From the NCBI GenBank assembly GCA_019671135.1, contig JAHRHY010000006.1:372001-436000 (forward strand): DNA of 64,000 nucleotides, read 5' to 3'. Within the stretch, counting starts at the first letter, position 1. The number at the start of each line of letters is the position of its first letter. This DNA comes from Linnemannia hyalina. Taxonomy: Eukaryota > Mortierellomycota > Mortierellomycetes > Mortierellales > Mortierellaceae. The notes under the pieces are model-generated. The model had not been told where the DNA came from, did no database searches, and saw only the letters and a program-made list of their open reading frames with translations. A program made the translations under genes and the position numbers. This document shows, piece after piece, positions 31,531 through 41,736 of the stretch.

Positions 31531-31618
31531 AAGAGCCAACATCGATGAACCAAAAAGCAACATCTCCATGGACGCTTGGCTGTCACAAGCCATGCTTTGT
31601 TTGCGCAGTATTTTTCTT
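31531..31618 (+). repeat. Direct repeat copy 1 flanking secreted-protein gene
   Basis: It shares AGAGCCAACAT and CGCTTGGCTGTCACAAGCC with 32686-32772, with intermediate similarity between those blocks and TTTTTC near the end. Confidence 0.65.
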
Positions 31619-32002
31619 GTCTGTCTTGCAAATCGCAAGTCACCCAGTACTTATTGTCTATCATATTTCCTGCCATCATTACCCCTAAAAAATGATTGAG
31701 TCATGTTGGTGTATGTATCCACGTCTCTTTCTCAGTATACCTCTTTCTGACCCCCTTTTACCACATCCCTTCTTTCTGTGCTGCTTTTAGTTTTGAGTGC
31801 CTTTGCCCTTGATTTGGCTGCCCTTGATTTTCCCATCTGTCCTTCTGCCCATGCAACCACCCAGCTCTCCAACCACACCAGCGACATTCCATGACCCACC
31901 GTACATAAATAGCCCAGGTCCCACTGTACAAGAAATATCATCACTGCTCCTCCCTTGGTTCACTCTATCGTTCCCTCAACTCTCCCTTTGACTGTTACAA
32001 AC

Positions 32003-32019
32003 GTATATTAAGAAGTCGC
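32003..32019 (+). promoter_or_regulatory. Core promoter motif shared by two secreted-protein genes
   Basis: GTATATTAAGAAGTCGC lies 190 bp upstream of the ATG at 32209. The promoter of the gene at 33678 has GTATATAAAGACGTCGC, identical except at two positions. Confidence 0.5.
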
Positions 32020-32208
32020 GCTGCCTTCCAGCTCCAGTACCAAAACAGCTGATCCTTCAAGACAAGGCAGATAACGACACTCACAACCTTGCAAGAGTCA
32101 TCGTAAGAACACTCACAGGAGTACCTTTGTAACAATATGTTTACGTCAATGTTTTGCAAACTAACAACGAACCCTACTCAATTTGAACCATACTTTATCG
32201 TAACAAGA

Positions 32209-32508
32209 ATGAAGCTAGCACTTTTCACCTTGGCGACTCTGTTTTTGACCGCCGCCTCAGCACAGGTTCAACCACAAAAGTTCAAGAGAGATGGCGCTAT
32301 CCCAATCCTCAGACCTGCCACTCCCTCTGCCTGCAAGCTCATGGCCACAATCCTGAATGGCCTCTGCTCGTTTGCCAATTATGACGGATGCGAGGACAGT
32401 ATATCATATGTCCAATGCATTTGTTCTGCCCAAAACGACCGTACTGAGGTCTTGAACTGTGCCCGTCACAACTTGAGTAACCTCCTTGTGGGCTATTGCC
32501 CTCTATGA
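32209..32508 (+). CDS. Small secreted cysteine-rich protein, 99 aa
   Basis: The ATG at 32209 (MKLALFTLATLFLTAASAQ) gives a clean signal peptide with likely cleavage after residue 18. An in-frame ATG 24 codons upstream would bury the signal and is rejected. A KR at residues 26-27 could be a Kex2-type processing site. The mature part has seven cysteines: C42, C53, C61, C70, C72, C84 and C97. The arrangement is not a CSalphabeta defensin pattern, and I do not recognise the family. The odd cysteine number leaves one unpaired or used for dimerisation. The gene is bracketed by a degenerate direct repeat and shares its core promoter with the next secreted-protein gene, suggesting co-expression. Confidence 0.7.
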   Translation: MKLALFTLATLFLTAASAQVQPQKFKRDGAIPILRPATPSACKLMATILNGLCSFANYDGCEDSISYVQCICSAQNDRTEVLNCARHNLSNLLVGYCPL

Positions 32509-32685
32509 ATCTAATTGTATCCCCTTTGTGGCAAGTAGTACAGATGGCATCCCATTTCCTACGCTCCTTACCCTTCCATTTGAACACGTAATAGATATCC
32601 AATAATATCAAACCCAGAAAAATAACAAGTTATGCTTGAACAATAATCACAACGCGACTTTGAATGCTAATGAAGGGAGGATTGA

Positions 32686-32772
32686 TAGAGCCAACATTGA
32701 AAGATCAAACGCAAATTCGCTATGAACGCTTGGCTGTCACAAGCCAGCTATCGCTCTGCAAGATCATTTTTC
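32686..32772 (+). repeat. Direct repeat copy 2 flanking secreted-protein gene
   Basis: Partner of 31531-31618, with a 19-base identical core at about 32726-32744. Confidence 0.65.
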
Positions 32773-32900
32773 AGTTAGGTGTTCGGAGACCCAAGAAGGC
32801 TGAAAGGTGTCGGATCGAAGAAAATGTCTTACTCCAACTATGGAACTGTTCAACTATAGCATACTTTGAAATTTCCCACCCGAAGGTTTCCTCATCCCTT

Positions 32901-33045
32901 AAATGTTTTGTCCCTTAATTTTTACGATCCATGTTATCCCTTAATGTTGTCCCCCGATGTTGTCCCTTGGTGCTTTGTCTTGATGCTGTCCCTCGGTGTG
33001 TCCTTTGGTAGTGCGCTGTTCTTTGGTGGTGTTGTCCCTTGACCA
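32901..33045. repeat. Degenerate T/C-rich minisatellite
   Basis: About eight imperfect units resembling TGTTGTCCCTTGGTG are present. A shorter similar stretch (TGCCCTTGAT units) occurs at about 31800-31840 upstream of the other secreted-protein gene. Confidence 0.6.
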
Positions 33046-33302
33046 ATCCCTTGACTTTTCCTGTCTCGGGATCATTTGGCGTCCCTCCCCCTTCTTTCAT
33101 CCCCTTGATTTTTTTTGGGCTTCCCTTCCTTTTTTTTCCCCCTCCGCATCTCCTCGATTTTTTGGTCCTCTCTTATCCAGGTGTTCCATTGATACTTCTC
33201 ATTCCTCACCTGAAGGGAAACGGTGTATCCTTGATTTGTTTTCTCTCCTCATGCCTGAATGACAACAGTTCGTATTATTTCTTTTTTTGCAACCCTCCTC
33301 GC

Positions 33303-33319
33303 GTATATAAAGACGTCGC
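33303..33319 (+). promoter_or_regulatory. Core promoter motif of secreted-protein gene
   Basis: GTATATAAAGACGTCGC, a strong TATA box, lies about 375 bp upstream of the ATG at 33678. The long leader may contain an intron. Confidence 0.5.
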
Positions 33320-33677
33320 TCTTACCCAGAGTCCTGCACCGACACACACCTGATCCTGCTCAAGCCTATCGACTTGCAACACTCACAAGACCTATCACAA
33401 GAAATATCACAAGAACCGCCACACGAACACTCTCTCTCACTGAATCCTCACAAGAGCGCCACAGACCCTATCAACGTTCACGAAGACCTGCACAACTCTT
33501 CTCAACCCTCCACACGCCTGCTCATTCCTGACCAGACTCCTGTAAGGCTATATTAATGAACTTCCGCAACTACACTTATGGAGTAACGGCAGTATGTTGT
33601 AACTGACAACTCCCTTTTCTTTTACTACTGTTTCATTTCAAACCTTTTATTACCACCGATTTGCAAGAGAACTAGGG

Positions 33678-34262
33678 ATGTTCACTCGTCAACCACGAGA
33701 CACAGCAGCCTGGCGCGCCTGCTTTAACAAATCGAGCCGTTTCCAAAGTACCCTGGCAGTTTTGCTGATACTCTGCCTGTGCATCACAAGCGCTAACGCA
33801 TATCGAGATTGCATTGACGGGAAGCCTGAAGAGGGTTTGGACGCGTGTCCTTGTGAACTGAAAGGTCAGCTTATTAGCGTTTCTCTCGGTCGTCGCAGTC
33901 TTATCGATGAGATCCCCGACATTATTTCCGAACAAATATTCCCTATCCAAGCTCCCCATTCTGGCCGTAGAGGATTGGAATATCCTACTGGGTGGGAAGA
34001 GCTAACATGGAGTGAACGATGCACAATCGACCAACGGTGTACCCATGCCCCGCCGTGTTGCATCAATTTGTGTGCTTCGAATCCAGACATGACCTGTAGG
34101 ACCGATACTGACTGCAAGACGATCAGTGAAGGTAATAAGTTTTGGGAATGTATTAGTAAGAGGAGCTGCCGGTGGTACAATCACCAGAGTTGCGGGACTG
34201 AAAACCAGCCGACATATATTCACTGTTTCTGTCGAGAATATGACAGGAGATGTAGTGCCTAG
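33678..34262 (+). CDS. Secreted cysteine-rich protein, 194 aa
   Basis: The ATG at 33678 starts MFTRQPRDTAAWRACFNKSS, followed by a hydrophobic core (STLAVLLILCLCITSANA) with likely cleavage near residue 41. The mature protein has 16 cysteines: three near the start (C45, C57, C59) and thirteen in the last 80 residues ('RCTHAPPCCINLC', 'CRTDTDCKTI', 'HCFCREYDRRC'). The even number and clustering suggest an extracellular disulfide-rich domain. No family is recognised. It could be an effector-like or cell-wall protein, which is inference. The promoter motif and upstream T/C repeats resemble those of the gene at 32209. Confidence 0.7.
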   Translation: MFTRQPRDTAAWRACFNKSSRFQSTLAVLLILCLCITSANAYRDCIDGKPEEGLDACPCELKGQLISVSLGRRSLIDEIPDIISEQIFPIQAPHSGRRGLEYPTGWEELTWSERCTIDQRCTHAPPCCINLCASNPDMTCRTDTDCKTISEGNKFWECISKRSCRWYNHQSCGTENQPTYIHCFCREYDRRCSA

Positions 34263-34729
34263 TCTATGAAATCCTCCTACCACCATTGTTTTTAAATTAG
34301 TACCTTCCATTATCTTCCATAATCTTATTATCAATTGGAATCTTCATAAAGTTTCCGATCACGCTTTACAATACATTCTTTTGAAGTTTTCACCTCGAGA
34401 AGCTCGGAGGCGTTTGAACAGGATTAGAGGCTCTCTCTCCTTGCAAAATCTCAAATTGTGAGAGGTGGGTCACCAGCTGAGCTGGAGGTCATTTCTTTTT
34501 TTTTTTTTTTTAATTTACGCAGTAACAGATGCATTTGAAATTTGAACGAACTGCTGTAAAGTGCTCCAAAATAATGTTTCACCAAACTGCGATTTCGACT
34601 TTCTTTTTGAAATGCTCATTCCCCAATATTTCGATCGCAGCTCAACTTTACGACCAGACAACGGTTAGCCTGGTTAACTTTTCTTACTGCAGGGGTCATG
34701 ACGATGCCTCTCTCTCTATGGTCAGAACG
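34263..34729. other. Intergenic, no gene seen
   Basis: 3' flank of the secreted-protein gene, including a poly-T run near 34495-34512. Confidence 0.5.
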
Positions 34730-35275
34730 TAACAGCCAGAAGGATTACGCTAACAACAACAGCAGCCCCAATCACCACCCACAGCTGCTGCATTCTTGCT
34801 CTTGCTCGTGGAATTCAAGGTGCCTGTCGAGCATGTCGTGTTAAGACCTCGCTTGGTCACTGCAGGTGTTGCACAGAAGTGTCTCCCAAAATGACCTTGT
34901 ATCCTGGCGAGGTGCTGTTGTTGCATCCTATTGCGGCGCCAAAGAAAGCAAACAATTGAGTAAACAGGGGTGGGGGCAAAACACGACGAAAATTTTGTCT
35001 GCCAAATACTCTCAAGAGACTTACCTCCACAGAGCAACACAGTCCATCGCAAGTAACAAAACAGAGCACGCTAATCGAATCGAACGTCGCTGGAATCAAC
35101 CCCGCACTCTTGTCCAGATCCGTGCTCAGACATTGGGTATGTGCAAGTGTCCGAAGAGAGGAGGCAGCCTTTTACTCTTCAACCAAAGAGAATGGTCTTG
35201 GCGTCACTGTTTACTAATAGTCAAAACACAAAGAAGGGGTGATGGAAGCAGCAACAGCATTGTTTTGGTTCTTTG
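34730..35275 (-). other. Possible decayed secreted or membrane-anchored cysteine-rich gene
   Basis: The minus strand carries pieces of an extracellular-type protein. They are a hydrophobic start (MLLLLPSPLLCVLTI, near 35270), a cysteine-rich stretch 'SVLCFVTCDGLCCSVE' ending exactly at a GTAAGT donor near 35035, a 'CNNSTSPGYKVILGDTS' stretch after an ATAG acceptor near 34925, a Ser/Thr linker ('TCSTGTLNSTSKSKNAA'), and a C-terminal hydrophobic tail ('VVIGAAVVVSVILLAVTF') near 34735. The pieces lie in different frames and the introns I can propose do not reconcile all of them. It is either a pseudogene or a spliced gene I have not resolved. Confidence 0.3.
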
Positions 35276-36462
35276 GGCGAGTAAGGGTGCCCCAGGGAAA
35301 ATGGTACCAGAGACGATGGCGTTGGAGTTTTACCAGCAGCCATGCAATTGGAGGCGGAACGGTTAGAAAGGGTTGCACTTTGATTGCAGTGAGCAGTGGA
35401 AAAAAAAATACTTGTACCTGTAAGTGGGCCTCTTGTCCAAAGGAAAAATAAAATGAGAGTACAGAAGAAAAAACAAAACTTCCTTCTCTCGCCTGCCAAG
35501 CTAGTCCAAGTCTTTGTAAAAGGCGAATACTCCCAAAAGTACAAGGTCATGGATGAGGCGTGGACCTCATTTCCTCCTGCTCCTCCTCCACAGAAAAAAA
35601 TATAAAAGCTCCCGGGGTCATTGCTATGTTCCTGGTGTTATGGTCTGGCTTGAGTCCTGGGAACCAGACGGCCACCTCCTCCTGGTCTATGGGAAATCAG
35701 CTGGGGCATGCTAGATTAGGAAGGGATGACGAGGGTACTGTTGTTGTTGTTATTGCTGTTGTTGTTGTTGTTGTTGTTGGGGGTGTTTTTTGCTAGAGCT
35801 ATCTTTGGAGGGCTGGTGGTCTCTCAGCTTGGCAAGGTCAGGTCGAGATCGCGGTGGTGGCTGACCACTCTTCCTTCCAGAGGTTCTCCCTCACTCCACA
35901 CAGGGAGAGTGTGCTTCTTTCTGGTCCGAGTTCCAAGGAGTGGACTTGAGTGGGCGAACGAGCGAGCAACCTGTCAAGGAGGCCGTAGTGACGAGGGAAC
36001 GAGACATGCTGCGACGGCTATTTTGTGCGGTGGAGAGGAGTTTGGGTGGAAGTCGAGAATCGCAACGCAGGAAGGATGGGTGATGGGGAAGGTGAATGGA
36101 AGAAATGGAGGAGCGATGTAATGATGAGAACGTGTATATGACAAAATGAAGATAGAGAAAATATTAGTGTGTTGCTGTCTGTTTGTTTGTATGGTTGAGA
36201 TGTAGGATAGAAAATACAAGCGGGAAAAAGGGAAAGAAGAGGACGAATTGTAAAGAGTACGTTTTATCGCTATTGTTTGATGTACATGGTAGAGAGGCTG
36301 CAAAGAAAGGTGAAGAGAACCAATACAGCACCAGGCCACCAACCAACCAACCAGCCAACACGAAACGAAGTCATTTGTAGTGGGCTATTGATTGATCGAC
36401 ACTTAGGGATCATCAAAGGCATTTATATACATATTTACATGAACATTCATTCGACTACTAAC
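35276..36462. other. Intergenic with (GTT)n microsatellite
   Basis: Positions 35738-35778 contain a GTT repeat. The rest is low-complexity and shows no supported gene. Confidence 0.5.
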
Positions 36463-39400
36463 TCAAAGGTCGCTCAACGTAAAAAAGCACCAGTGGATCC
36501 CCCGCTTATACAACTTCTCCTGGGCCTCCTGGATCTGGTCCACCGTCACATTCGTCTCATACAACGACACCAACAAATGTGCATCCCCGTTCTGACGCAC
36601 CCTCAGATCCGCAATCATCACCGCATCCCTACTACTCAGCCTGTCCATCGACAATACACGCTGCTTCTCTCGGCACCGTTCTACTAGCTGGATCACTGCT
36701 GTTTGAAGCTCGACCAGCTGTCCGTGTTTGAAATCCGAGCCACGGAAGCTGATGTGCCGGAGGGTGAGCCAGTCGAGGGAGGTGAGGAGTTGAGACCATT
36801 GGACGTCGAAGAGGCGCATGTTTTGGATGATGAGTAGTTGTAACGGTTGTGCTGGCTTCAATGTCTTTATGCCTGATTGAAGTACAAGAAGAAGAGAATA
36901 AAAAAGAAGAGCATTAGAGCATTGTTAACGAGCGAAAGAAGACTAGTTGCTTGTTTACCATGTAACATGAATCAAGGTGCTCACCTGCGGTGGAATCGTC
37001 AGGACCGCGGCTGACGATATCTCGAAGATAGTCAAGACTCGTCTTGTTAAGATGGTTATTCTTTCCATCCACCACAAGCTCCCTCAACTCACTCATCGTC
37101 CAGTCATACGATTCACAAAGCCTCGGCAAGAACGTGTCCAGATCCCGTCCAAATAGCTCCAGTCGCGTCACATGCGTCGTGAACAGGATACAGAGATAGC
37201 TCCTGTCGGCACTGCTCAACAGATTGCTTAGTCCGGGCTGGCGGAAATTGTTGATGTTACCCTCTCCAATTCCTCCTCCTCCACCACCACCGCCTCCACC
37301 TACAGGGTTGCTCATGCCAGACACCAGACGGATCCTGATCTCGGTAGCGGGTTTCCCCGACCGATTAGATGTCTGTGCGAGAATGGCCAAGATAACTTTG
37401 AGGATCCCGACATTGTTCAGATCGGTAATGTCCCAGATCATTCTTTCGAGAGCGGAGTGACCATGTGCACAGATCGAGTCGTAAATCTCCCGGACGCGAG
37501 GGTATGTGAGGAAAGTGTCGAAGACCATCGTCCTCATACGACTGCCATCGCCCTCAGTAGAAGACGGGGCCAATTGGAGGCCGACTGAACCTTGACTGCG
37601 AACTGTGGGTACTGAAAGTGGCGGTCCGGGATCGATCGTAGTATAGATGGGCAGGGCATAAGGGATATGTGCTGGCGTGGATACAAGTCGTCCGTGGTTA
37701 ACAGATCCGCCAAATTGAGCTCGCTGTATAGACTCCTGGGGTCGTTGTGCACCAATGGACCCCCTCAACGTCCCATGCGGATCACGCTGTAAGCCGCCGC
37801 CCCAATGATCAGGAGCTCCATCTTGGACTAGACGAGAGGTCTCTTCATAGTTGTACCGGGTCGCAGTTTGGTCCTGGATGTTCTGGGAGGTGAGAAAGCT
37901 GCCATGCTCATCGACTAATTTGACGCGGCGGAGAACAGAGATCTGATAAGGTTGCTCCCTGATGGCCAAGTGCTGCTGCTTGATCGCGGTGTAAAGGTCG
38001 CGGAAGTGATTGAAGTGGCACTGGTACTCGAACGACTCCATCTCCGTGAATCGTTTCACGAGCATCAGCGCCGTCTGTTTGGCCTTATCGTAAACGCGTT
38101 GTTCACTTGATACAATCGGCCGATAGACCACCTTTTTGATCATTGGCAGCTGAATAAGGTTGCCATAGAACTGGGTCCGCAATGTCAGGGTGGCCGAGAG
38201 GACGTTGCGCTGGCCCTTGTCAAAGTAGTAAGCGACCGAGGGCTTATCGGCATTCGAAGGTTGTGAGGGATCCGACTGCCTGATAGTCAAGGTAGCGAGA
38301 TACCCATGTTGCTCGGCGGTACGGCGGACGTTGTCGAATGTCGATTTAATGTCGGTGGTCGAGAGAGTTAAGGTGGCCAAGAAAGGGCAGGCCACAATAA
38401 CCTTCTGCGCGGTTGCGTCCGTGATGGGCTGGTCGTTAAAATCGAGGGACCGGAGCTGGACGTCCTTGGGCCGCCAGGTAGCGTTCTGAAGGAATCCTCT
38501 GAACTTTTTGACCGAAAGGACCTGGAGTTTGGGAATGGCCATGATGGTAAGGACTGGATCCCACGAGCCATTGTACCTCTCGCCATCGAGGTCTAGGTGA
38601 CGAATACTGGATGCGGCAATGGCATCCTTCAGCTCGATCAAGTCGCTCTCCAAGATCTGCCATTCGAAGGAAACAGTCAGTTGGTGAATAAACTTGAACT
38701 TCCGAATGTAACCATAGAGCTCCCTTGCATCCTGTCTTGTTGACAAGAACATGACAAGGACCCCAGTGTCGATATCGAAGTGCCCACCAGCTCGCTTGAG
38801 GAATTCGTGCAGTGTGGCCATCGATTTGGGTCGCTCAGCTTCCTGCCTATGATGCGCGCAAACCCATCGGACATGGCCCTCGGGGGTGACGATCTTGTGG
38901 AGGTTGGCGTAGACGTTGTCACCGTCTTTGGCGCGCAGGAACGATTGAAGTTGGCGAAGTTCGGGTCCTGTCAGAGGCTCGACGGAGCTCAGGATATCTT
39001 GTCCTAAGACGTGACTGCGAGGACGATCTGACGAGGTGGTGACATCACATTCGCCAATGACCTTGAGGTGGTCAATGACAAAGTCGGCCTTGTCAACAAG
39101 ATCCTCTGAAATATCGTGAATGAACTTCGTGGCGTTGTCGAGCCCCTCGATGAACCCAGCATGGGCAAGGACCGGGACGGCGACTCCTGCGGCCATGACA
39201 GCATACTTGAGAAAGTTCATAAACTTGACGACCTGCTTGCCGTACTTGCGGAAGAACTCGGTGGGGCGCTCCAATTCGTATCCTCCGTGGTTGGCGACAT
39301 GCACTTGAGAGTCGCCTCGATGGGTCCAGCCCTGGTGGTCATCACACTCGCACAGAAAGTAGATCCTGAACTTCTTGACGAAGCAACCTTGTTCCTTCAT

Positions 39401-40268
39401 TGGCAGGATGATGAACAGACGTGGGGTGGTAAACTCAAACAGCTCATAGTTCTGCCTCTGGATACTCTGAACTTGCTGTTGGACGAGACCGAGGCGTTGA
39501 AGGATTTCCTGTTTTCCTTGCTGGATATCCTGCTGGATGTGCTGGGTGTTTTGTTGGAATTGTTGGGCCATTTGATCGAATCGCATGTCTGTATGTTGGG
39601 CACCTTGGCGGATGAGGTTCTTGAGTTCGGTAATCTCATTTTCTCGGTGTGCATGGCTGAGGCTGCGTGAGATGCCTTCAAGTTGGGCATCGGTGTACCT
39701 GTCCGACAGACGACCGCGATGCAGCTGACGCTGGTGGTGACTTGCCATCATCTTCCAGACGAACCTGTTCGCAAGGGCTTGTGCCCCTGGTGATACCGAC
39801 GTATCACCTATGAGGTCTGCGTTCACAGGAGAAGGAGGCGTCATTGGTGGTGAGGGAAACTGTTCATTCTGCTCAATGGCCGGCGAGAGGGCTTCCAAGG
39901 TGACATCTAGGATATCGTTCGGTCTCAAGACTATCGACAGCGGAAACATCCTAACAAAGAACAAAAGCAGCAGCATCCATGTTAATGGACGAAAATGATA
40001 CGAGGCGCAGACTAAACACCCCCGAGCATAGAATGCACACTTACGGGGTTTTCCTCTGGTCCAGGGCAACATGCACGGTTTGTCCGTAGATGAAAACCGC
40101 GCTGATTCTTGCCTCGGTGGCGAAGCGGTTGGACTGTTCGAGGATAACCTCCATATCATCCAGTTCGACGAGGTGTTCGCCGGTGTCTTTATGATAGTAC
40201 GATTCTACGTTGAAGATCTCGTTTTGGTGTTGGACTCGGAACTGTTGGATGGGCGTTGAGGTCGACAT
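36463..40268 (-). CDS. Multidomain protein of the FLCEC/LRR family, 1199 aa
   Basis: There are three exons: 40045-40268, 36985-39950 and 36463-36872. The first intron is phase 2 with donor GTAAGT; the second is phase 1 with donor GTGAGC. The N-terminal module starts MSTSTPIQQFRVQHQNEIFN and crosses the first junction into MFPLSIVLRPNDILDV, as in the paralogue at 22525. A Gln-rich helical region precedes 'TPRLFIILP' (about residue 254) and 'FRIYFLCECDDHQG' (about 274). 'HVRWVCAHHRQ' lies near 437. LRR-like repeats follow ('IRHLDLDGERY', 'LRSLDFNDQPIT', 'LATLTLSTTD'). A polyglycine run is encoded near 37275. The C-terminal exon keeps 'LQLLIIQNMRL' and 'LRHISFRGSDF'. The function is unknown; the domain order matches two other genes in this window. 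Confidence 0.85.
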
Positions 40269-41736
40269 GTCTCGTTGCGCACAAAATCCTTGTTGGTAGT
40301 ATGAGATAAAATTAAGGCGGAAGGGGCAAGAGGTTCTGTGAGGCTAGTATTAAAGATTAGTGTTGTAAACTGTCGTTGTGTGTATACATAAAGTGGTAAA
40401 AGAGGGTGCGTCAAGTTTGTGAAGGCTGAAAAACGAGAGGGAGGATGTGTTAACAGGGCGCGTATGAGCAAGAGAGAGAGAGTAAAGAGTTCGTGAAGGT
40501 GCTAAGTAATCTGAGAGAGGAAAGGGTGCGATGAGGCCAATTAAGTATTAAAGGAACTAAGTGTGTGTAAGTGGATAAATTGTTTGTGAGTGTACAGGTG
40601 TATGAATGTGAGGGATAAGGAAAAAGAAAAATAAAGAAAAAAAAAAGTAGAGGAAAGAAGAGAAAAAGTGGGAGAAGAAAAGTTGGGATACTAAGAAAGA
40701 GTGAAGACTGGCGAAGCAAATGGTTAGGGATGAGCCATTTCTCCCTGCCAGCTCCAAAGAGTAGATGGCGAAGGGATCAGATATCAAAAGAAAAGAGAGC
40801 AGCTGGCTGTTTCCAAAGGCCAGGGGTGAGGGGCAAAGCAAGAGAGGAAGAGAATAAGAGAGATGCTTAAGTTGATGTGGTTGTCCCGGTTCGTTCTCGC
40901 TGTGTTCGTTCTCGCTGTGTTCGTTCTCGCTGTGTTCGTTCTCGCTGTGTTCGTTTTCGCTGTTTGCTCTTGTGTTTGTTTATTCTAGAAAACCTGTTTG
41001 CGTCTCTGTCTGTCTGTCCCTGGTAAGAAGATACGAATGTTTGAAAGTGGCAAGAGTGAACAAACAACCGGGGAAGAACATAGTGACGCTCACACATAAA
41101 CCCAATTGCATAGTGAAAAGGGATCCGAAGGGGGGAAAAGGTTAAGTAGTTTGTCTGGCCACCTTTTTGTGTTCGCATTTTCCCTTTTACTTTCTGCGTC
41201 GCAAGACTCAAATAAGCAAACAAGAAAACAACCAGAGCTCCAACGACGCCATGCCTATGTCTGCTCTCAATCGAGGAATGTACCTGTTCCTTGACCGTTG
41301 TGCCATTGTCTATGGTCGAATGATTGTCTGCATAGTCTTTCTTTGCCTCTTGACCGGTGCAGGCATAACCAATCGCCCATCCGTGGATGTGCATGATATT
41401 GCGAAGCTGCGCGAGAAAAGAAAAGAAGGAATCATCAAATTTCGCCCATTTCCGCCTCTCTTTTCCTTCTTCGTTTTTCCTTCCTTCGTCTTTGCCATCG
41501 CTTCCTAACCCACCACGCCCTTCGGCTTGCACCAAAGAACCATAACAACTCCTTTCTCTCCCAAACATCCCCTCCTTCCCCTTTTTCATCTTCGCCCTCC
41601 CTTGGTGTTTTTCTTTTGATACGTTCTCGTTTACTTTTCACCGATCATTTTCTGCTGCGAATATTTATTACTCTGTTTGCGGTTCTTGTCCCTTTCACAA
41701 AAAGACAGTAAACAAACAGACATAATCACAGAAAAC
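40269..41736. other. Intergenic, no gene seen
   Basis: Purine-rich sequence (40620-40690) and the minisatellite at 40889-40974. Short open frames here are low-complexity or lack any recognised feature. Confidence 0.5.
40889..40974. repeat. 15-bp minisatellite, about five copies
   Basis: The unit GTTCGTTCTCGCTGT is repeated nearly perfectly. The last unit has one C-to-T change. The length is in frame, so it reads as a repeated RTQRE peptide on the minus strand; I do not call it coding. Confidence 0.9.

Noticed and set aside
34866..35366. 166-codon open frame on the plus strand
   Set aside because: It lacks domain features, and the opposite strand shows better protein-like signals with splice sites.
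40867..41589. 240-codon open frame on the minus strand
   Set aside because: Its C-terminus is the translated 15-bp minisatellite and the rest is low-complexity, with no recognisable domain.
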